Source: Saprospiraceae bacterium
GTDB taxonomy: Bacteria; Bacteroidota; Bacteroidia; Chitinophagales; Saprospiraceae
NCBI GenBank assembly: GCA_016718205.1
Contig: JADKEB010000003.1
Coordinates: forward strand, 124,001-188,000
Reading direction: 5' to 3'
DNA: 64,000 nucleotides
The translations under genes were made by a program, and so were the position numbers. The notes under the pieces were generated by a model. It saw nothing but the letters and a program-made list of their open reading frames with translations, was not told where the DNA came from and searched no databases. Shown piece after piece: positions 55,740 to 64,000 of the stretch. Each line of letters begins with the position of its first letter. The stretch's first letter is position 1.

Positions 55740-56187
55740 TTATTGTTTATCTAATTTCAAGACAAATTCAAAGTTATCCATACTTACATTTCCTTGACCA
55801 CCAAAATAAAAGTCATCTCCATTTGTGTTTGTGTATTTCACCAGTTTATATTTGCCTGATTGCAATTTTAGTAAAGTTGTAACATCTAAATTTGGAAATA
55901 ATTCATTTGCATTTTCTGAATCAAAAAAAAGTTCAACAGCTTTTACATTAAGATTTTTATCTAAATTATTCTGGATAGGTTTCGCTTCTTCACCATATTG
56001 AAATGCTCCACAATCTTTGGGCGGGGCAACACAATCCTTACCTAACCCTTTCCAAGTATAAGCATATTTCCAGTCGCCAATTTTAGCAGTTGGTTCATCT
56101 ATCTCATTGGTTTGGTCTTTTGAACAACTAAAAAGGACAAAACCTTGTAAAATTAAACAATAAAAAAGATACTTTTTTAAACTTCAT
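55740..56187 (-). CDS. Unknown lipoprotein (one frameshift)
   Basis: A gene is visible once one A is removed from the six-A run at 56173-56178 on the opposite strand: MKFKKYLFYCLILQGFVLFS, then the lipobox SC, SKDQTNEIDEPTAKIGDWKYAYTWKG and on to FEFVLKLDKQ and TAA at 55740-55742. The mature part of about 125 residues has beta-rich sequence with paired Cys (KDCVAPPKDCGAFQYG) but no known family. It precedes the beta-propeller/CxxC pair on the same strand, separated by a strong hairpin. Confidence 0.65.
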
Positions 56188-56576
56188 TATCGAGTAAAGC
56201 ATTTTACTCGATTCCCACCTATGGCGGGACCATTCAGTCACCACAGCTCCTGCAGGCGCAAAAATGCAGGCTCTCTTTTTGTCATCTATCGCAAGATAGG
56301 ACAAAATGTCAAGCCATAACGTCATCTTTCAAAATTTCTTCTGACTTTCCTGTATTTTTTGTTCGTTTATGCCTGAGAGATACAATACCGTGGTACTATA
56401 TGTATCAGGATTTCTTAAATTTTTGCAATCCGTTGAAAATATGAATTAATAGACGACTACACTTCTGAGCCATCAACAATACCAGCACAGTAGTACCTTA
56501 ATGCTACTGGGCACAGCAAAATTTTCAGTAGGATAGGATTATAATCAACTTTTATGATGTGCAAAATGATCCCATA
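56188..56576. other. Intergenic stretch with small palindromes
   Basis: No gene is recognised. Short palindromes are present: CGAGTAAA/TTTACTCG (56191-56210), just before the lipoprotein start, and CCTGCA/TGCAGG around 56250-56270. The region separates divergent genes. Confidence 0.4.
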
Positions 56577-57413
56577 ATGAAAAAAATACTTTGGACAAAA
56601 ATCGTTTATTTTACTTTTTTTCACATGCTTTGCATAGGACAAACGACATGGAATTTTACTCATGACATACACAAAAATAGTTTTTATAAGCTTTCAGGAA
56701 TGATCAGTGGTAAATTTCCCATTAAAATGTATCTGGAGCAGGATACTTTTCTATGTGGAAATCCTTATGATGACGACAAAAGTCAAACACTAAAAGGATG
56801 GTATTTTTACGAAAAGACAAAAACAAAAATTCCTTTTAAAGGTGCTTACAATACGACTGAAGGTCGCGAGTATATTGAACTTTTTGTTCCGGCAAATAAA
56901 AATGAAAACATAAATATAAAGACCTGTAAATTAAAGGAATATACTGAAATGTTTGTCAATCAGAAGGAATTTGATTTGACAAAGATGCAGTGGAAAATGA
57001 AAAAATCAAGTACTTTCAGCCCTGTGGATCTCATAATGGAGCATCGTTCCAGCCCTGAAACAAAAATTACTATTTCATTTTCTAATGGTGGCAAAAAACA
57101 AAATATAATCGATATCAGCCAATTGTCAGGAGCAAAATATTTAACCGAATTTCGTTTTTTCGATACCAAAAATAAAGGCAAATTTTATTATGCAACATTT
57201 GAATTTCAGGAATGGTCACGGCAGGATGACAATGCTAATGCTATGTGTGGAGCTGGCATCGAAAGATATTTAGGATACGTAAAATTAGACAGTTCAGGTA
57301 AGGTGGTTGATTATAAAATATGCCTTAGAGAAAGTTGCTGGCATCAAGATAAAGTAGAGGAATTAATGATAGTACCTGGTTTTCCTGAGTACGGACTTGT
57401 AAAAAGAGACTGA
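56577..57413 (+). CDS. Unknown secreted protein
   Basis: The start at 56577 (MKKILWTKIVYFTFFHMLCIGQ) gives a signal peptide; an upstream in-frame ATG at 56559 adds six residues and is less likely. The mature protein of about 255 residues has a pattern of GMISGKFPIKMYLEQDTFLCGNPYDD and GWYFYEKTKTKIPFKGAY, suggesting a beta-sheet-rich domain similar to short oligosaccharide/calcium-type domains, but I do not recognise a family. Cys pairs occur near the C-terminus (CGAGI, CLRESCW). No neighbour gives a functional clue. Confidence 0.65.
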   Translation: MKKILWTKIVYFTFFHMLCIGQTTWNFTHDIHKNSFYKLSGMISGKFPIKMYLEQDTFLCGNPYDDDKSQTLKGWYFYEKTKTKIPFKGAYNTTEGREYIELFVPANKNENINIKTCKLKEYTEMFVNQKEFDLTKMQWKMKKSSTFSPVDLIMEHRSSPETKITISFSNGGKKQNIIDISQLSGAKYLTEFRFFDTKNKGKFYYATFEFQEWSRQDDNANAMCGAGIERYLGYVKLDSSGKVVDYKICLRESCWHQDKVEELMIVPGFPEYGLVKRD

Positions 57414-57437
57414 ATTGCTGGCTTCAAAGAGTGAATT

Positions 57438-57569
57438 ATGAATTTCTCAACTAAGTCAAATTGGCAAAATATGCTGGGCCGCGTAATCCTTGAGAAACAA
57501 CTTGATCATGAAAATGGAAGCAAATACTTCAGGAAAGCCATGGAGTTTGCGAAAAAACCTGAAAGGTAA
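57438..57569 (+). other. Possible short gene or fragment (43 codons)
   Basis: An ATG at 57438 reads MNFSTKSNWQNMLGRVILEK and ends FRKAMEFAKKPER before TAA. The composition resembles a helical-repeat (TPR-like) fragment, and it has no start of its own in any recognised family. It may be the remnant of a longer gene. The rest of the gap 57414-57671 shows nothing else. Confidence 0.3.
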
Positions 57570-57671
57570 ATTGAATTATACTCTCTGTAGATAAAATAGA
57601 GGAGATATTGATATGGTTTTTGTACAACCAACCAGTATTTTTTAGATCTTTACATTAAAAAAATTGATACC

Positions 57672-58988
57672 ATGCCTTTACAATTTATCAAAATAACCAA
57701 CCGGTTTATTTCATTTGCCTTTTTATTTTTTATTATTGTTTTCAGTTATGCCCAGCCTTCAGAACAATTCGTAAAAGTTGTGGTTGCTCCCGATCATAAT
57801 GACTGGACCTATAAAACAGGTGAAAATGTAAAATTTACCATCAGCATCCTTCAGAATGGAAACCTGTTAAAAAATGCAGTAGTTAAATATGAAATGGGAC
57901 CTGAAAAAATGGAACTGCAAAAAAAGGATTCACTGTCCTTACGGGAAGGAACACTGGTCGTTGATGCCGGCACCATGAAAGAACCTGGTTTTCTGCGTTG
58001 CATCGCTATCGCCATCGTGAATGGAAAATCTTACCGCGGATTAGCTACAGCTGCATTCAATCCATTGATGATAGAACCCGCAATAGTAAAGCCTGATGAT
58101 TTTACAGCATTCTGGGATAATGCAAAAGCTGAGCTTTCTAAAATTCCTATGGATGCAAGGATGACCTTAATACCAGAACGCTGCACCGAAAATGTAAACG
58201 TATATCACGTCAACCTTCAGAACTACAGATTCAACACAAGATTGTATGGTATTTTATGTGTACCGAAAAAAGAAGGAAAGTATCCTGCTGTATTGCAGGT
58301 TCCGGGTGCTGGTGTAAGGCCTTATATGGGTGATATTGCCAATGCTGAAAAGGGGTTTATTACTTTTCAGATAGGCATACATGGCATTCCTGTAAACATG
58401 GATGTATCAGTGTACAACAACCTCATGGCAGGCGCCTTGTCAGGTTACTGGAATTATAATCTGGATGACAGGGACAGGTTTTATTACAAAAGAGTGTATC
58501 TCGGTTGCGTTCGTGCCAATGATTTTATTGTTAGTCTTCCGCAGTATGACGGAAAAAATCTGGGTGTGGTAGGTGGCAGCCAGGGTGGTGCATTGTCTAT
58601 CATTACAGCGGCGCTCGATCAAAGGGTAAAATACTGGGCAGCCTATTATCCTGCATTGTCTGATCTCACCGGTTATTTAAAGGGCCGTGCCGGTGGCTGG
58701 CCGCATTTGTTTGACAAAAACAATCTGGCATTTAATAACACTAAGGAAAAGATCAATACGGCCGGCTATTATGATGTGGTCAACTTTGCAAAGCAATTAA
58801 AAGTACCGGGATTCTATACTATGGGATTTAATGATGAAACATGCCCGCCTACTTCCATGTACGCTGCCTATAATGTCATCACAGCACCAAAAGAATTATA
58901 CATCGCACAGGAAACAGGTCATTGGACCTATCCCGAACAGAGTGAAAAATTAACCAATTGGTTGATGAATAAGTTGAAAGGGCAATAA
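57672..58988 (+). CDS. Acetyl xylan esterase-like alpha/beta hydrolase (AXE1 family)
   Basis: The 438-residue protein has a signal peptide (FISFAFLFFIIVFSYAQ), an N-terminal beta domain (about 30-135) and the AXE1-type hydrolase domain with RANDFIVSLP, GVVGGSQGGALSI (nucleophile Ser303), FNDETCPPTS (Asp388) and QETGHW (His417). The family deacetylates oligosaccharides such as xylan or cephalosporin analogues. It is probably secreted or periplasmic. No glycosidase gene is next to it. Confidence 0.9.
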   Translation: MPLQFIKITNRFISFAFLFFIIVFSYAQPSEQFVKVVVAPDHNDWTYKTGENVKFTISILQNGNLLKNAVVKYEMGPEKMELQKKDSLSLREGTLVVDAGTMKEPGFLRCIAIAIVNGKSYRGLATAAFNPLMIEPAIVKPDDFTAFWDNAKAELSKIPMDARMTLIPERCTENVNVYHVNLQNYRFNTRLYGILCVPKKEGKYPAVLQVPGAGVRPYMGDIANAEKGFITFQIGIHGIPVNMDVSVYNNLMAGALSGYWNYNLDDRDRFYYKRVYLGCVRANDFIVSLPQYDGKNLGVVGGSQGGALSIITAALDQRVKYWAAYYPALSDLTGYLKGRAGGWPHLFDKNNLAFNNTKEKINTAGYYDVVNFAKQLKVPGFYTMGFNDETCPPTSMYAAYNVITAPKELYIAQETGHWTYPEQSEKLTNWLMNKLKGQ

Positions 58989-59059
58989 GAACAGCATTTT
59001 AAGCTATTCGGCAGGCCCTATACCGACGATAATTTTCATTAAGAAAAATTATGTCTTCA

Positions 59060-59122
59060 TTATACTCAAAATCAAAAAATTGACTAAGGAGTTTTTGCAA
59101 ACCAATTTATTTTGAGTATAAA
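59060..59122. repeat. Small palindromic repeat (TTATACTCAAA family), copy 2
   Basis: The ends TTATACTCAAAA and TTTTGAGTATAA are perfect inverted repeats, and the core AGTTTTTGCAAACCAAT is shared with the copy at 25184-25250. It lies in the 320-bp gap between the esterase and the FAD oxidoreductase, where nothing else is recognised. Confidence 0.6.
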
Positions 59123-59309
59123 TAACTTTAATTCGGGTTTAGCACAATTAAGAAATATGGGATGAAAGCCTTTATTTTGGTTAAGATCTAGCGTGGTTCG
59201 ATTAAAATGGAATATTTATATGTCGAGAAAAGATGCATTTTTTTCTGACTCTGATTTTGAAATTTTGCTGATAGTTCAATAGATTGTGACTCCTAACAAA
59301 TATGTAAAC

Positions 59310-62237
59310 ATGTTTGATCAAATTAAAGCAAAATATACCGGTGAATTATATTCAAACAATACTGATAAAGACAACGCTATCAAAAGAATATATGCTACCG
59401 ATGCTTCTGAATACCAGGAACTTCCTCTTGCAGTAGCTTTACCAAAAACAGAAAATGATATTAAGATTTTAGTGGAGTATGCTGTACAATCAGGTACTCA
59501 CCTGATACCACGGGCTGCGGGAACATCGCTGGCAGGTCAGGTCGTAGGAAGTGGTATTGTCGTTGATATTTCAAAACATTTTACTCAGATCATCGAATTA
59601 AATCCAACTGAAAAATGGGTTCGGGTACAACCGGGCGTCATCAGAGACGATCTCAACGTTTATCTGAAACCTTTTGGACTTATGTACGGCCCGGAAACAT
59701 CCACATCCAACAGGGCTATGATAGGTGGAATGATCGGAAACAATTCATGTGGGCTGCATTCGATCATCTGGGGTACTGCCCGGGATCATTTATTGGAATG
59801 TAGGGTCATCCTTGCTGATGGCAGTGAAGCCGTTTTCAGAGCCCTGACCGAAGCACAATATTTTGAAAAATGTAATCAGAAAGACTTTGAAGGCGAGATT
59901 TACAGGAGAATACATGGTCTACTTACAGATCCAAAAAATCAAAAAACCATTCGAGAAGGTTTTCCATCAAAAAATATCAAGAGGCGCAACACAGGATATG
60001 CTCTGGATTTTTTATTAAATCAGGTGAGCTTCGATCATGATGAACAATTTAATATGTGCCAACTCATCGCCGGATCAGAAGGTACGTTGTGTTATATCAC
60101 CGAGGCCAAACTTCAGTTGATGGATCTTCCTCCTTCGGCAGTAGCCATGGTGGCCATACATACAGCAAGTATTCACGATGCATTATTGGCCAATCTGGTG
60201 GCTTTGGAGCATCAATGTGCAGCTTCAGAGCTCGTTGACCATTTTATTCTTGAATTTACCAAAACCAATCCGCACCAGTCAAAAAACAGATCATTTATAG
60301 AAGGTGAGCCCAATGCCATTCTGATGGTTGAATTTTTTGGAACAGATGAAGCTAATCTTATCGGAAAGTGCCAACAATTGATAAGTGATTTGAAGGATAA
60401 AAAATTGGGATATGCTTTTCCAATTCTGCAGGGCGAAGAGAGCAAAAAGGCCTGGGAAGTACGAAAAGGAGGCCTTGGATTGTTAAGGAACCTACCAGGA
60501 GATGCCAAACCGGTCAATCTCATTGAAGATTTTGCTGTTGATCCAAAGGATTTGCCGGATTATATTGAAAAATTAGAAAAGTTATTAAAAAAACGTGGAC
60601 TGCAGTATGCCATGTATGCCCATGCAGGAGCAGGAGAATTGCATGTAGAGCCGATTATCAATTTGAAAACGAAAGATGGAGTTGTCCTTTTTCGAACTAT
60701 CTTGACAGAAACTGCCACTTTGGCCAAATCATTTGGTGGCTCATTATCAGGAGAACACGGAGATGGCAGGCTACGCGGAGAGTTTATACCATTAATGATG
60801 GGAAAAGACATCTATCTGCTTTTCAAGGATGTCAAGTCCATTTTTGATCCCAAAAATGTATTCAACAAGGGAAAAATCGTCGATGCTCCACCCATGGATC
60901 AGTCCCTGAGATATCAAACAGAAAGTAAAGTTAATGAAGTAGCGACAACGTATAACTTTTCAGATCAGGGTGGCTTTTTGCGCCTGGCAGAAAAGTGTAG
61001 TGGTTCAGGAGATTGCAGAAAAACAGCTGTCGGCGGCGGTACTATGTGCCCCAGTTATATGGCGACAAGACATGAAAAAGATACCACACGTGCACGGGCA
61101 AATATCCTGAGACAATTTCTATCAAATCAGGAAACCAATGTCGTGACCGATCATGAAGTAAAGGAAATTCTCGATTTATGCCTTTCGTGCAAAGCATGTA
61201 AATCAGAATGTCCTTCGAGTGTAGACGTCGCCAAAATGAAAGGTGAATTTCTACAAAACTATTATGACCGTCATGGAGTACCTTTCAGAGCAAAGTTGAT
61301 AGGTAATTTTTCAAAACAAATGGCTCTGGTCTCTTATTTTCCCGGTATTTTCAATTTTTTATTTGGCACTCCTTCATTGCGAAAAATCATCAACAGAATA
61401 GTCGGATTTCATCCTGAACGTTCCATGCCGCATCTTTCAAAGGAGACATTACACCATTGGTATAAAAAAAACAAGTCAGAGAGAGATTTAAAACCAGGTA
61501 AAACTGTGTATGTTTTTTGTGATGAGTTTACCAATTACAATGATGCCGAAGTAGGAAAAAAACTGATATTACTTTTGCGTAAGCTGGGATATAATCCTGT
61601 CATACCTGATCACAAGGAAAGTGGCCGTGCATACATGTCCAAAGGCATGATCAAGGAAGCTAAAAATATTGCTTTAATCAACGTCGAGATACTTAAAGAT
61701 ATCATTTCTGCCGATACACCTCTGATTGGAATAGAACCATCAGCTATTTTGTCTTTCCGTGATGAATATCCTGATCTGGTCCCCGATAGATTAAGAGAGT
61801 CAGCCAAAAATCTTGGAAAGAATAGTCTATTGTTTGAAGAGTGGTTTGCCAATGAAATAGATAAAGGAGATATCTCAAGAGAACTATTTACAACTGTGAG
61901 TAAAAAAGTTATCCTTCATGGTCACTGTCATCAAAAAGCTTTGGTGGGAACAGACGCTACAAAAAAAGTACTCTCATTTCCTCAAAATTATCAGGTGTCC
62001 ACCCTCAATACGGGATGTTGCGGTATGGCAGGTTCTTTCGGATACGAAAAAGAACATTATGATCTGTCGATGCAGGTGGGAGAATTAGTGTTATTTCCTT
62101 CTATAAGAGCAGTGGATGAAAATGTAATAGTTGCTGCTTCCGGTACCAGTTGCAGACATCAGATCAAAGATGGCACAGGGAGACTTAGCCAGCATGCTAT
62201 TGAGATTCTGTATGATGCTTTGGCCATCTCAATCTAA
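59310..62237 (+). CDS. Large FAD-binding / 4Fe-4S oxidoreductase (D-lactate dehydrogenase-like)
   Basis: The start MFDQIKAKYTGELY at 59310 is preferred over a GTG at 59286. The protein is about 975 residues. It has an FAD-binding PCMH domain with PRAAGTSLAGQVVGSGIVVD, a FAD-oxidase C-terminal domain (GSLSGEHGDGRLRGEF), then ferredoxin-like cysteines (CSGSGDCRK, CPSYM, CLSCKACKSECPSSVDVAKMK), and a C-terminal CCG domain (GHCHQKALVGT, NTGCCGMAGSFGYE). This fused layout (GlcD plus GlpC/LldE-like parts) oxidises 2-hydroxy acids such as D-lactate or glycolate and passes electrons to the chain. The substrate cannot be fixed from sequence. Confidence 0.92.
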   Translation: MFDQIKAKYTGELYSNNTDKDNAIKRIYATDASEYQELPLAVALPKTENDIKILVEYAVQSGTHLIPRAAGTSLAGQVVGSGIVVDISKHFTQIIELNPTEKWVRVQPGVIRDDLNVYLKPFGLMYGPETSTSNRAMIGGMIGNNSCGLHSIIWGTARDHLLECRVILADGSEAVFRALTEAQYFEKCNQKDFEGEIYRRIHGLLTDPKNQKTIREGFPSKNIKRRNTGYALDFLLNQVSFDHDEQFNMCQLIAGSEGTLCYITEAKLQLMDLPPSAVAMVAIHTASIHDALLANLVALEHQCAASELVDHFILEFTKTNPHQSKNRSFIEGEPNAILMVEFFGTDEANLIGKCQQLISDLKDKKLGYAFPILQGEESKKAWEVRKGGLGLLRNLPGDAKPVNLIEDFAVDPKDLPDYIEKLEKLLKKRGLQYAMYAHAGAGELHVEPIINLKTKDGVVLFRTILTETATLAKSFGGSLSGEHGDGRLRGEFIPLMMGKDIYLLFKDVKSIFDPKNVFNKGKIVDAPPMDQSLRYQTESKVNEVATTYNFSDQGGFLRLAEKCSGSGDCRKTAVGGGTMCPSYMATRHEKDTTRARANILRQFLSNQETNVVTDHEVKEILDLCLSCKACKSECPSSVDVAKMKGEFLQNYYDRHGVPFRAKLIGNFSKQMALVSYFPGIFNFLFGTPSLRKIINRIVGFHPERSMPHLSKETLHHWYKKNKSERDLKPGKTVYVFCDEFTNYNDAEVGKKLILLLRKLGYNPVIPDHKESGRAYMSKGMIKEAKNIALINVEILKDIISADTPLIGIEPSAILSFRDEYPDLVPDRLRESAKNLGKNSLLFEEWFANEIDKGDISRELFTTVSKKVILHGHCHQKALVGTDATKKVLSFPQNYQVSTLNTGCCGMAGSFGYEKEHYDLSMQVGELVLFPSIRAVDENVIVAASGTSCRHQIKDGTGRLSQHAIEILYDALAISI

Positions 62238-62510
62238 AGTGTCTATAAAATAGGAGTATGCTTAAATTTTGATATATGAGCGAAAGAGCACAAATTTTAT
62301 TTTATACAAAGTGTATGGTCTTTATTTTGAAGAGATGATGTTTCCTTTACATTATAGATTAATAATTACAAAACCATCCCAAAACCTAAAATTACCTATT
62401 CTATTTCCTTCAATTATAACCTCATAAAAAAAAGTTTAACATAAAGTTTACTTCAGTTAAACAAAATAGATATATCTTTGTATTTAGATTAAATATAAAC
62501 AAGCTAAAAA
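62238..62510 (+). promoter_or_regulatory. iscS leader and putative promoter
   Basis: TATCTTTG at 62473-62480 matches the -7 consensus TAnnTTTG; a TTTA about 22 bp upstream is only a partial -33 match. The iscS ATG follows 30 bp later. The rest of the 270-bp gap is AT-rich with no gene. Confidence 0.5.
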
Positions 62511-63734
62511 ATGGCAGACAACAGACTTATATATTTAGATAATAATGCGACAACACCCACTGACCCAAGAGCAGTGGAGGCTATGCTTCCATTCTTTTAT
62601 GAGATTCCCGGCAATGCTGCCAGCAGGAATCACCCTTTCGGCTGGAAAGCTGAAGAAGCAGTGGATTACGCAAGAGAACAAATCGCTGATCTCATCAATG
62701 TGGATTCAAAAGAAATCATATTTACATCAGGAGCTACAGAGTCAGATAACCTGGCAATAAAAGGCGTTTTTGAAATGTATGCATCCAAAGGAAATCATAT
62801 CATCACTGTAAAAACGGAACACAAAGCTGTGCTTGATGCGTGCAAACGTGTAGAAAAAATGGGAGGAGAAGTCACTTATCTCGATGTAAAAAATGATGGT
62901 TTGATCGACCTGGTTGAGTTGGAAGCGGCTATCACGGACAAAACAATTTTAATCTCTGTCATGTGGGCCAATAACGAAACCGGTGTCATCCAGCCGATGA
63001 AGGCAATCGGTGACATCTGCAGAAAACATGGCGTATTATTCATGAGTGATGCTACTCAGGTGGTTGGAAAAATTCCGGTTGACCCTAAGGCTACGGGCGT
63101 GCATCTGATGGCATTTACATCACATAAAATGTATGGTCCAAAAGGTGTAGGTGCACTTTTTGTTAATAGGAAAAATCCAAGAGTTAAGGTCACCGCACAG
63201 ATGGATGGTGGCGGGCACGAAAGAGGCATGAGATCCGGTACGCTCAATGTACCTGGTATCGTTGGTTTTGGTAAAGCAGCTTCCATCGCAAAGGCTGAAA
63301 TGGCGCAGGATGCTGCAAGACTTTCAGTGTTGAGGGACAAACTTGAAAATGCTTTCAAAAACAATCTGGAAGAAGTATATGTCAATGGCAATGTCGATCA
63401 TCGTATGCCACATGTGGCTAATATTTCTTTCAAACATGTAGAAGGTGAAGGACTCATGATGACCTTCAATCAAAACATCGCTGTATCATCCGGATCAGCC
63501 TGTACATCAGCATCACTTGAGCCATCGTATGTACTTGTAGCCTTGGGATTAGGTGATGATCTGGCACATTCTTCTATCCGATTTAGTTTGGGCAGATTTA
63601 CGACAGAAGAAGATGTGGATTATGCCATCGAAGCTGTATCAAATGGAGTCAATCATATGAGAGATCTTAGCCCTATATGGGAGATGTACAAAGAAGGAAT
63701 CGACCTTAACTCCGTTGTGTGGTCTGAACATTAA
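62511..63734 (+). CDS. iscS: Cysteine desulfurase
   Basis: The 407-residue class V aminotransferase-fold protein begins LIYLDNNATTPTDPRAVEAMLPFFYE. The PLP-lysine is Lys206 in TSHKMYGPKG, His104 lies in KTEHKAVLD, and the catalytic Cys331 is in SSGSACTSASLEPS, followed by the C-terminal SVVWSEH typical of IscS. It supplies sulfane sulfur from cysteine for Fe-S cluster and thio-nucleoside synthesis. iscU starts 48 bp downstream, an isc operon. Confidence 0.97.
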   Translation: MADNRLIYLDNNATTPTDPRAVEAMLPFFYEIPGNAASRNHPFGWKAEEAVDYAREQIADLINVDSKEIIFTSGATESDNLAIKGVFEMYASKGNHIITVKTEHKAVLDACKRVEKMGGEVTYLDVKNDGLIDLVELEAAITDKTILISVMWANNETGVIQPMKAIGDICRKHGVLFMSDATQVVGKIPVDPKATGVHLMAFTSHKMYGPKGVGALFVNRKNPRVKVTAQMDGGGHERGMRSGTLNVPGIVGFGKAASIAKAEMAQDAARLSVLRDKLENAFKNNLEEVYVNGNVDHRMPHVANISFKHVEGEGLMMTFNQNIAVSSGSACTSASLEPSYVLVALGLGDDLAHSSIRFSLGRFTTEEDVDYAIEAVSNGVNHMRDLSPIWEMYKEGIDLNSVVWSEH

Positions 63735-63782
63735 ATTTCAAAAGACAATATTTTTTCAATATCATAATTTAAAATAAATAAT

Positions 63783-64000
63783 ATGGCTTATTCAGATAAA
63801 TTGTTGGATCACTTCAAGCACCCTAAAAATGTAGGTACACTTGATAAAAGTAAAAAAAATGTAGGTACTGGCTTGGTAGGCGCACCTGAATGTGGTGACG
63901 TCATGAGACTTCAGATAGAAGTAGACGAAGCTACAGATACTATCATTGATGCCAAATTTAAAACATTTGGTTGTGGATCTGCTATTGCTTCATCATCCTT
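63783..64000 (+). CDS. iscU: Iron-sulfur cluster scaffold IscU (3' end outside the window)
   Basis: The first 72 codons read MAYSDKLLDHFKHPKNVGTL, then GAPECGDVMRLQIEVD with Cys37 and Asp39, and FKTFGCGSAIASSS with Cys64. These are two of the three scaffold cysteines and the key Asp. The third cysteine lies past the edge. IscU holds the nascent [2Fe-2S] cluster built with IscS upstream. Confidence 0.95.
   Translation, partial: MAYSDKLLDHFKHPKNVGTLDKSKKNVGTGLVGAPECGDVMRLQIEVDEATDTIIDAKFKTFGCGSAIASSS

Overview
The window is an AT-rich chromosomal segment of a Bacteroidota bacterium, most likely of the Saprospiria/Saprospiraceae (inference). The support is a type IX secretion C-terminal sorting domain, many short lipoprotein signals, an ECF sigma/FecR pair, glycan-degradation genes with LamG and Ig-like accessory domains, and promoters of the Bacteroidota TTTG / TAnnTTTG type upstream of sucC, aspS, iscS and the sigma gene. 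I see no rRNA, tRNA or CRISPR array.

Layout. 1-7.7 kb: a beta-glucan locus on the + strand: a tandem LamG protein, two GH144-like endo-beta-1,2-glucanase lipoproteins and a GH3 beta-glucosidase. All four carry homopolymer indels. 7.8-13.4 kb: PPK2 kinase, DUF4349 lipoprotein, patatin, YggS, deoxynucleoside kinase and a LolD/MacB-type ATPase. 13.5-19.8 kb: WG-repeat protein, sucC, xseA-xseB, a lipoprotein with a Cys/His tail and a VOC protein. 19.9-22.7 kb: a homogentisate operon (marR-hmgA-hpd) with a palindrome inside its promoter. 22.9-25.2 kb: two unknown secreted genes between two copies of a 121-123 bp repeat. 25.3-30.4 kb: thrS, a glycosyltransferase and a sodium:solute symporter. 30.4-31.3 kb: insertion-sequence remains. 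31.4-46.2 kb: an amino-sugar locus with two GH20 hexosaminidases, an AmpG-like transporter, a NagB-PIG-L fusion, two TIM-barrel glycosidase-like proteins, a CBM9-like protein, an EamA exporter, a SIMPL protein and a T9SS cargo protein. 46.5-53.8 kb: aspS, FecR/sigma and a very large NtrY-like histidine kinase. 54-57.6 kb: an island of unknown small exported proteins. 57.7-64 kb: an acetyl-xylan-esterase-like protein, a large FAD/4Fe-4S oxidoreductase, iscS and the start of iscU.

How the genes work together. The first locus would hydrolyse beta-1,2-glucan outside or at the surface and finish with periplasmic beta-glucosidase. In the amino-sugar locus, a secreted GH20 (40.6-42.8 kb) would release GlcNAc, while the transporter directly followed by a GH20 without a signal peptide suggests import of small saccharides or muropeptides and cytosolic cleavage, with NagB feeding glycolysis.

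The least expected content is non-coding. There are three copies of a 102-133 bp inverted-repeat element (ends CAATGTCGTTTAGTTAA) with 10-bp target duplications; one sits inside the loop of an intrinsic terminator. There is also a 29-bp GC-rich palindrome found twice, once nested in that element, the paired 121-123 bp repeat bracketing two unknown genes, and several other large imperfect palindromes. At least 15 single-base homopolymer indels break otherwise well-conserved genes; sequencing error is the simplest explanation, but their clustering in the first 7 kb leaves real decay open.
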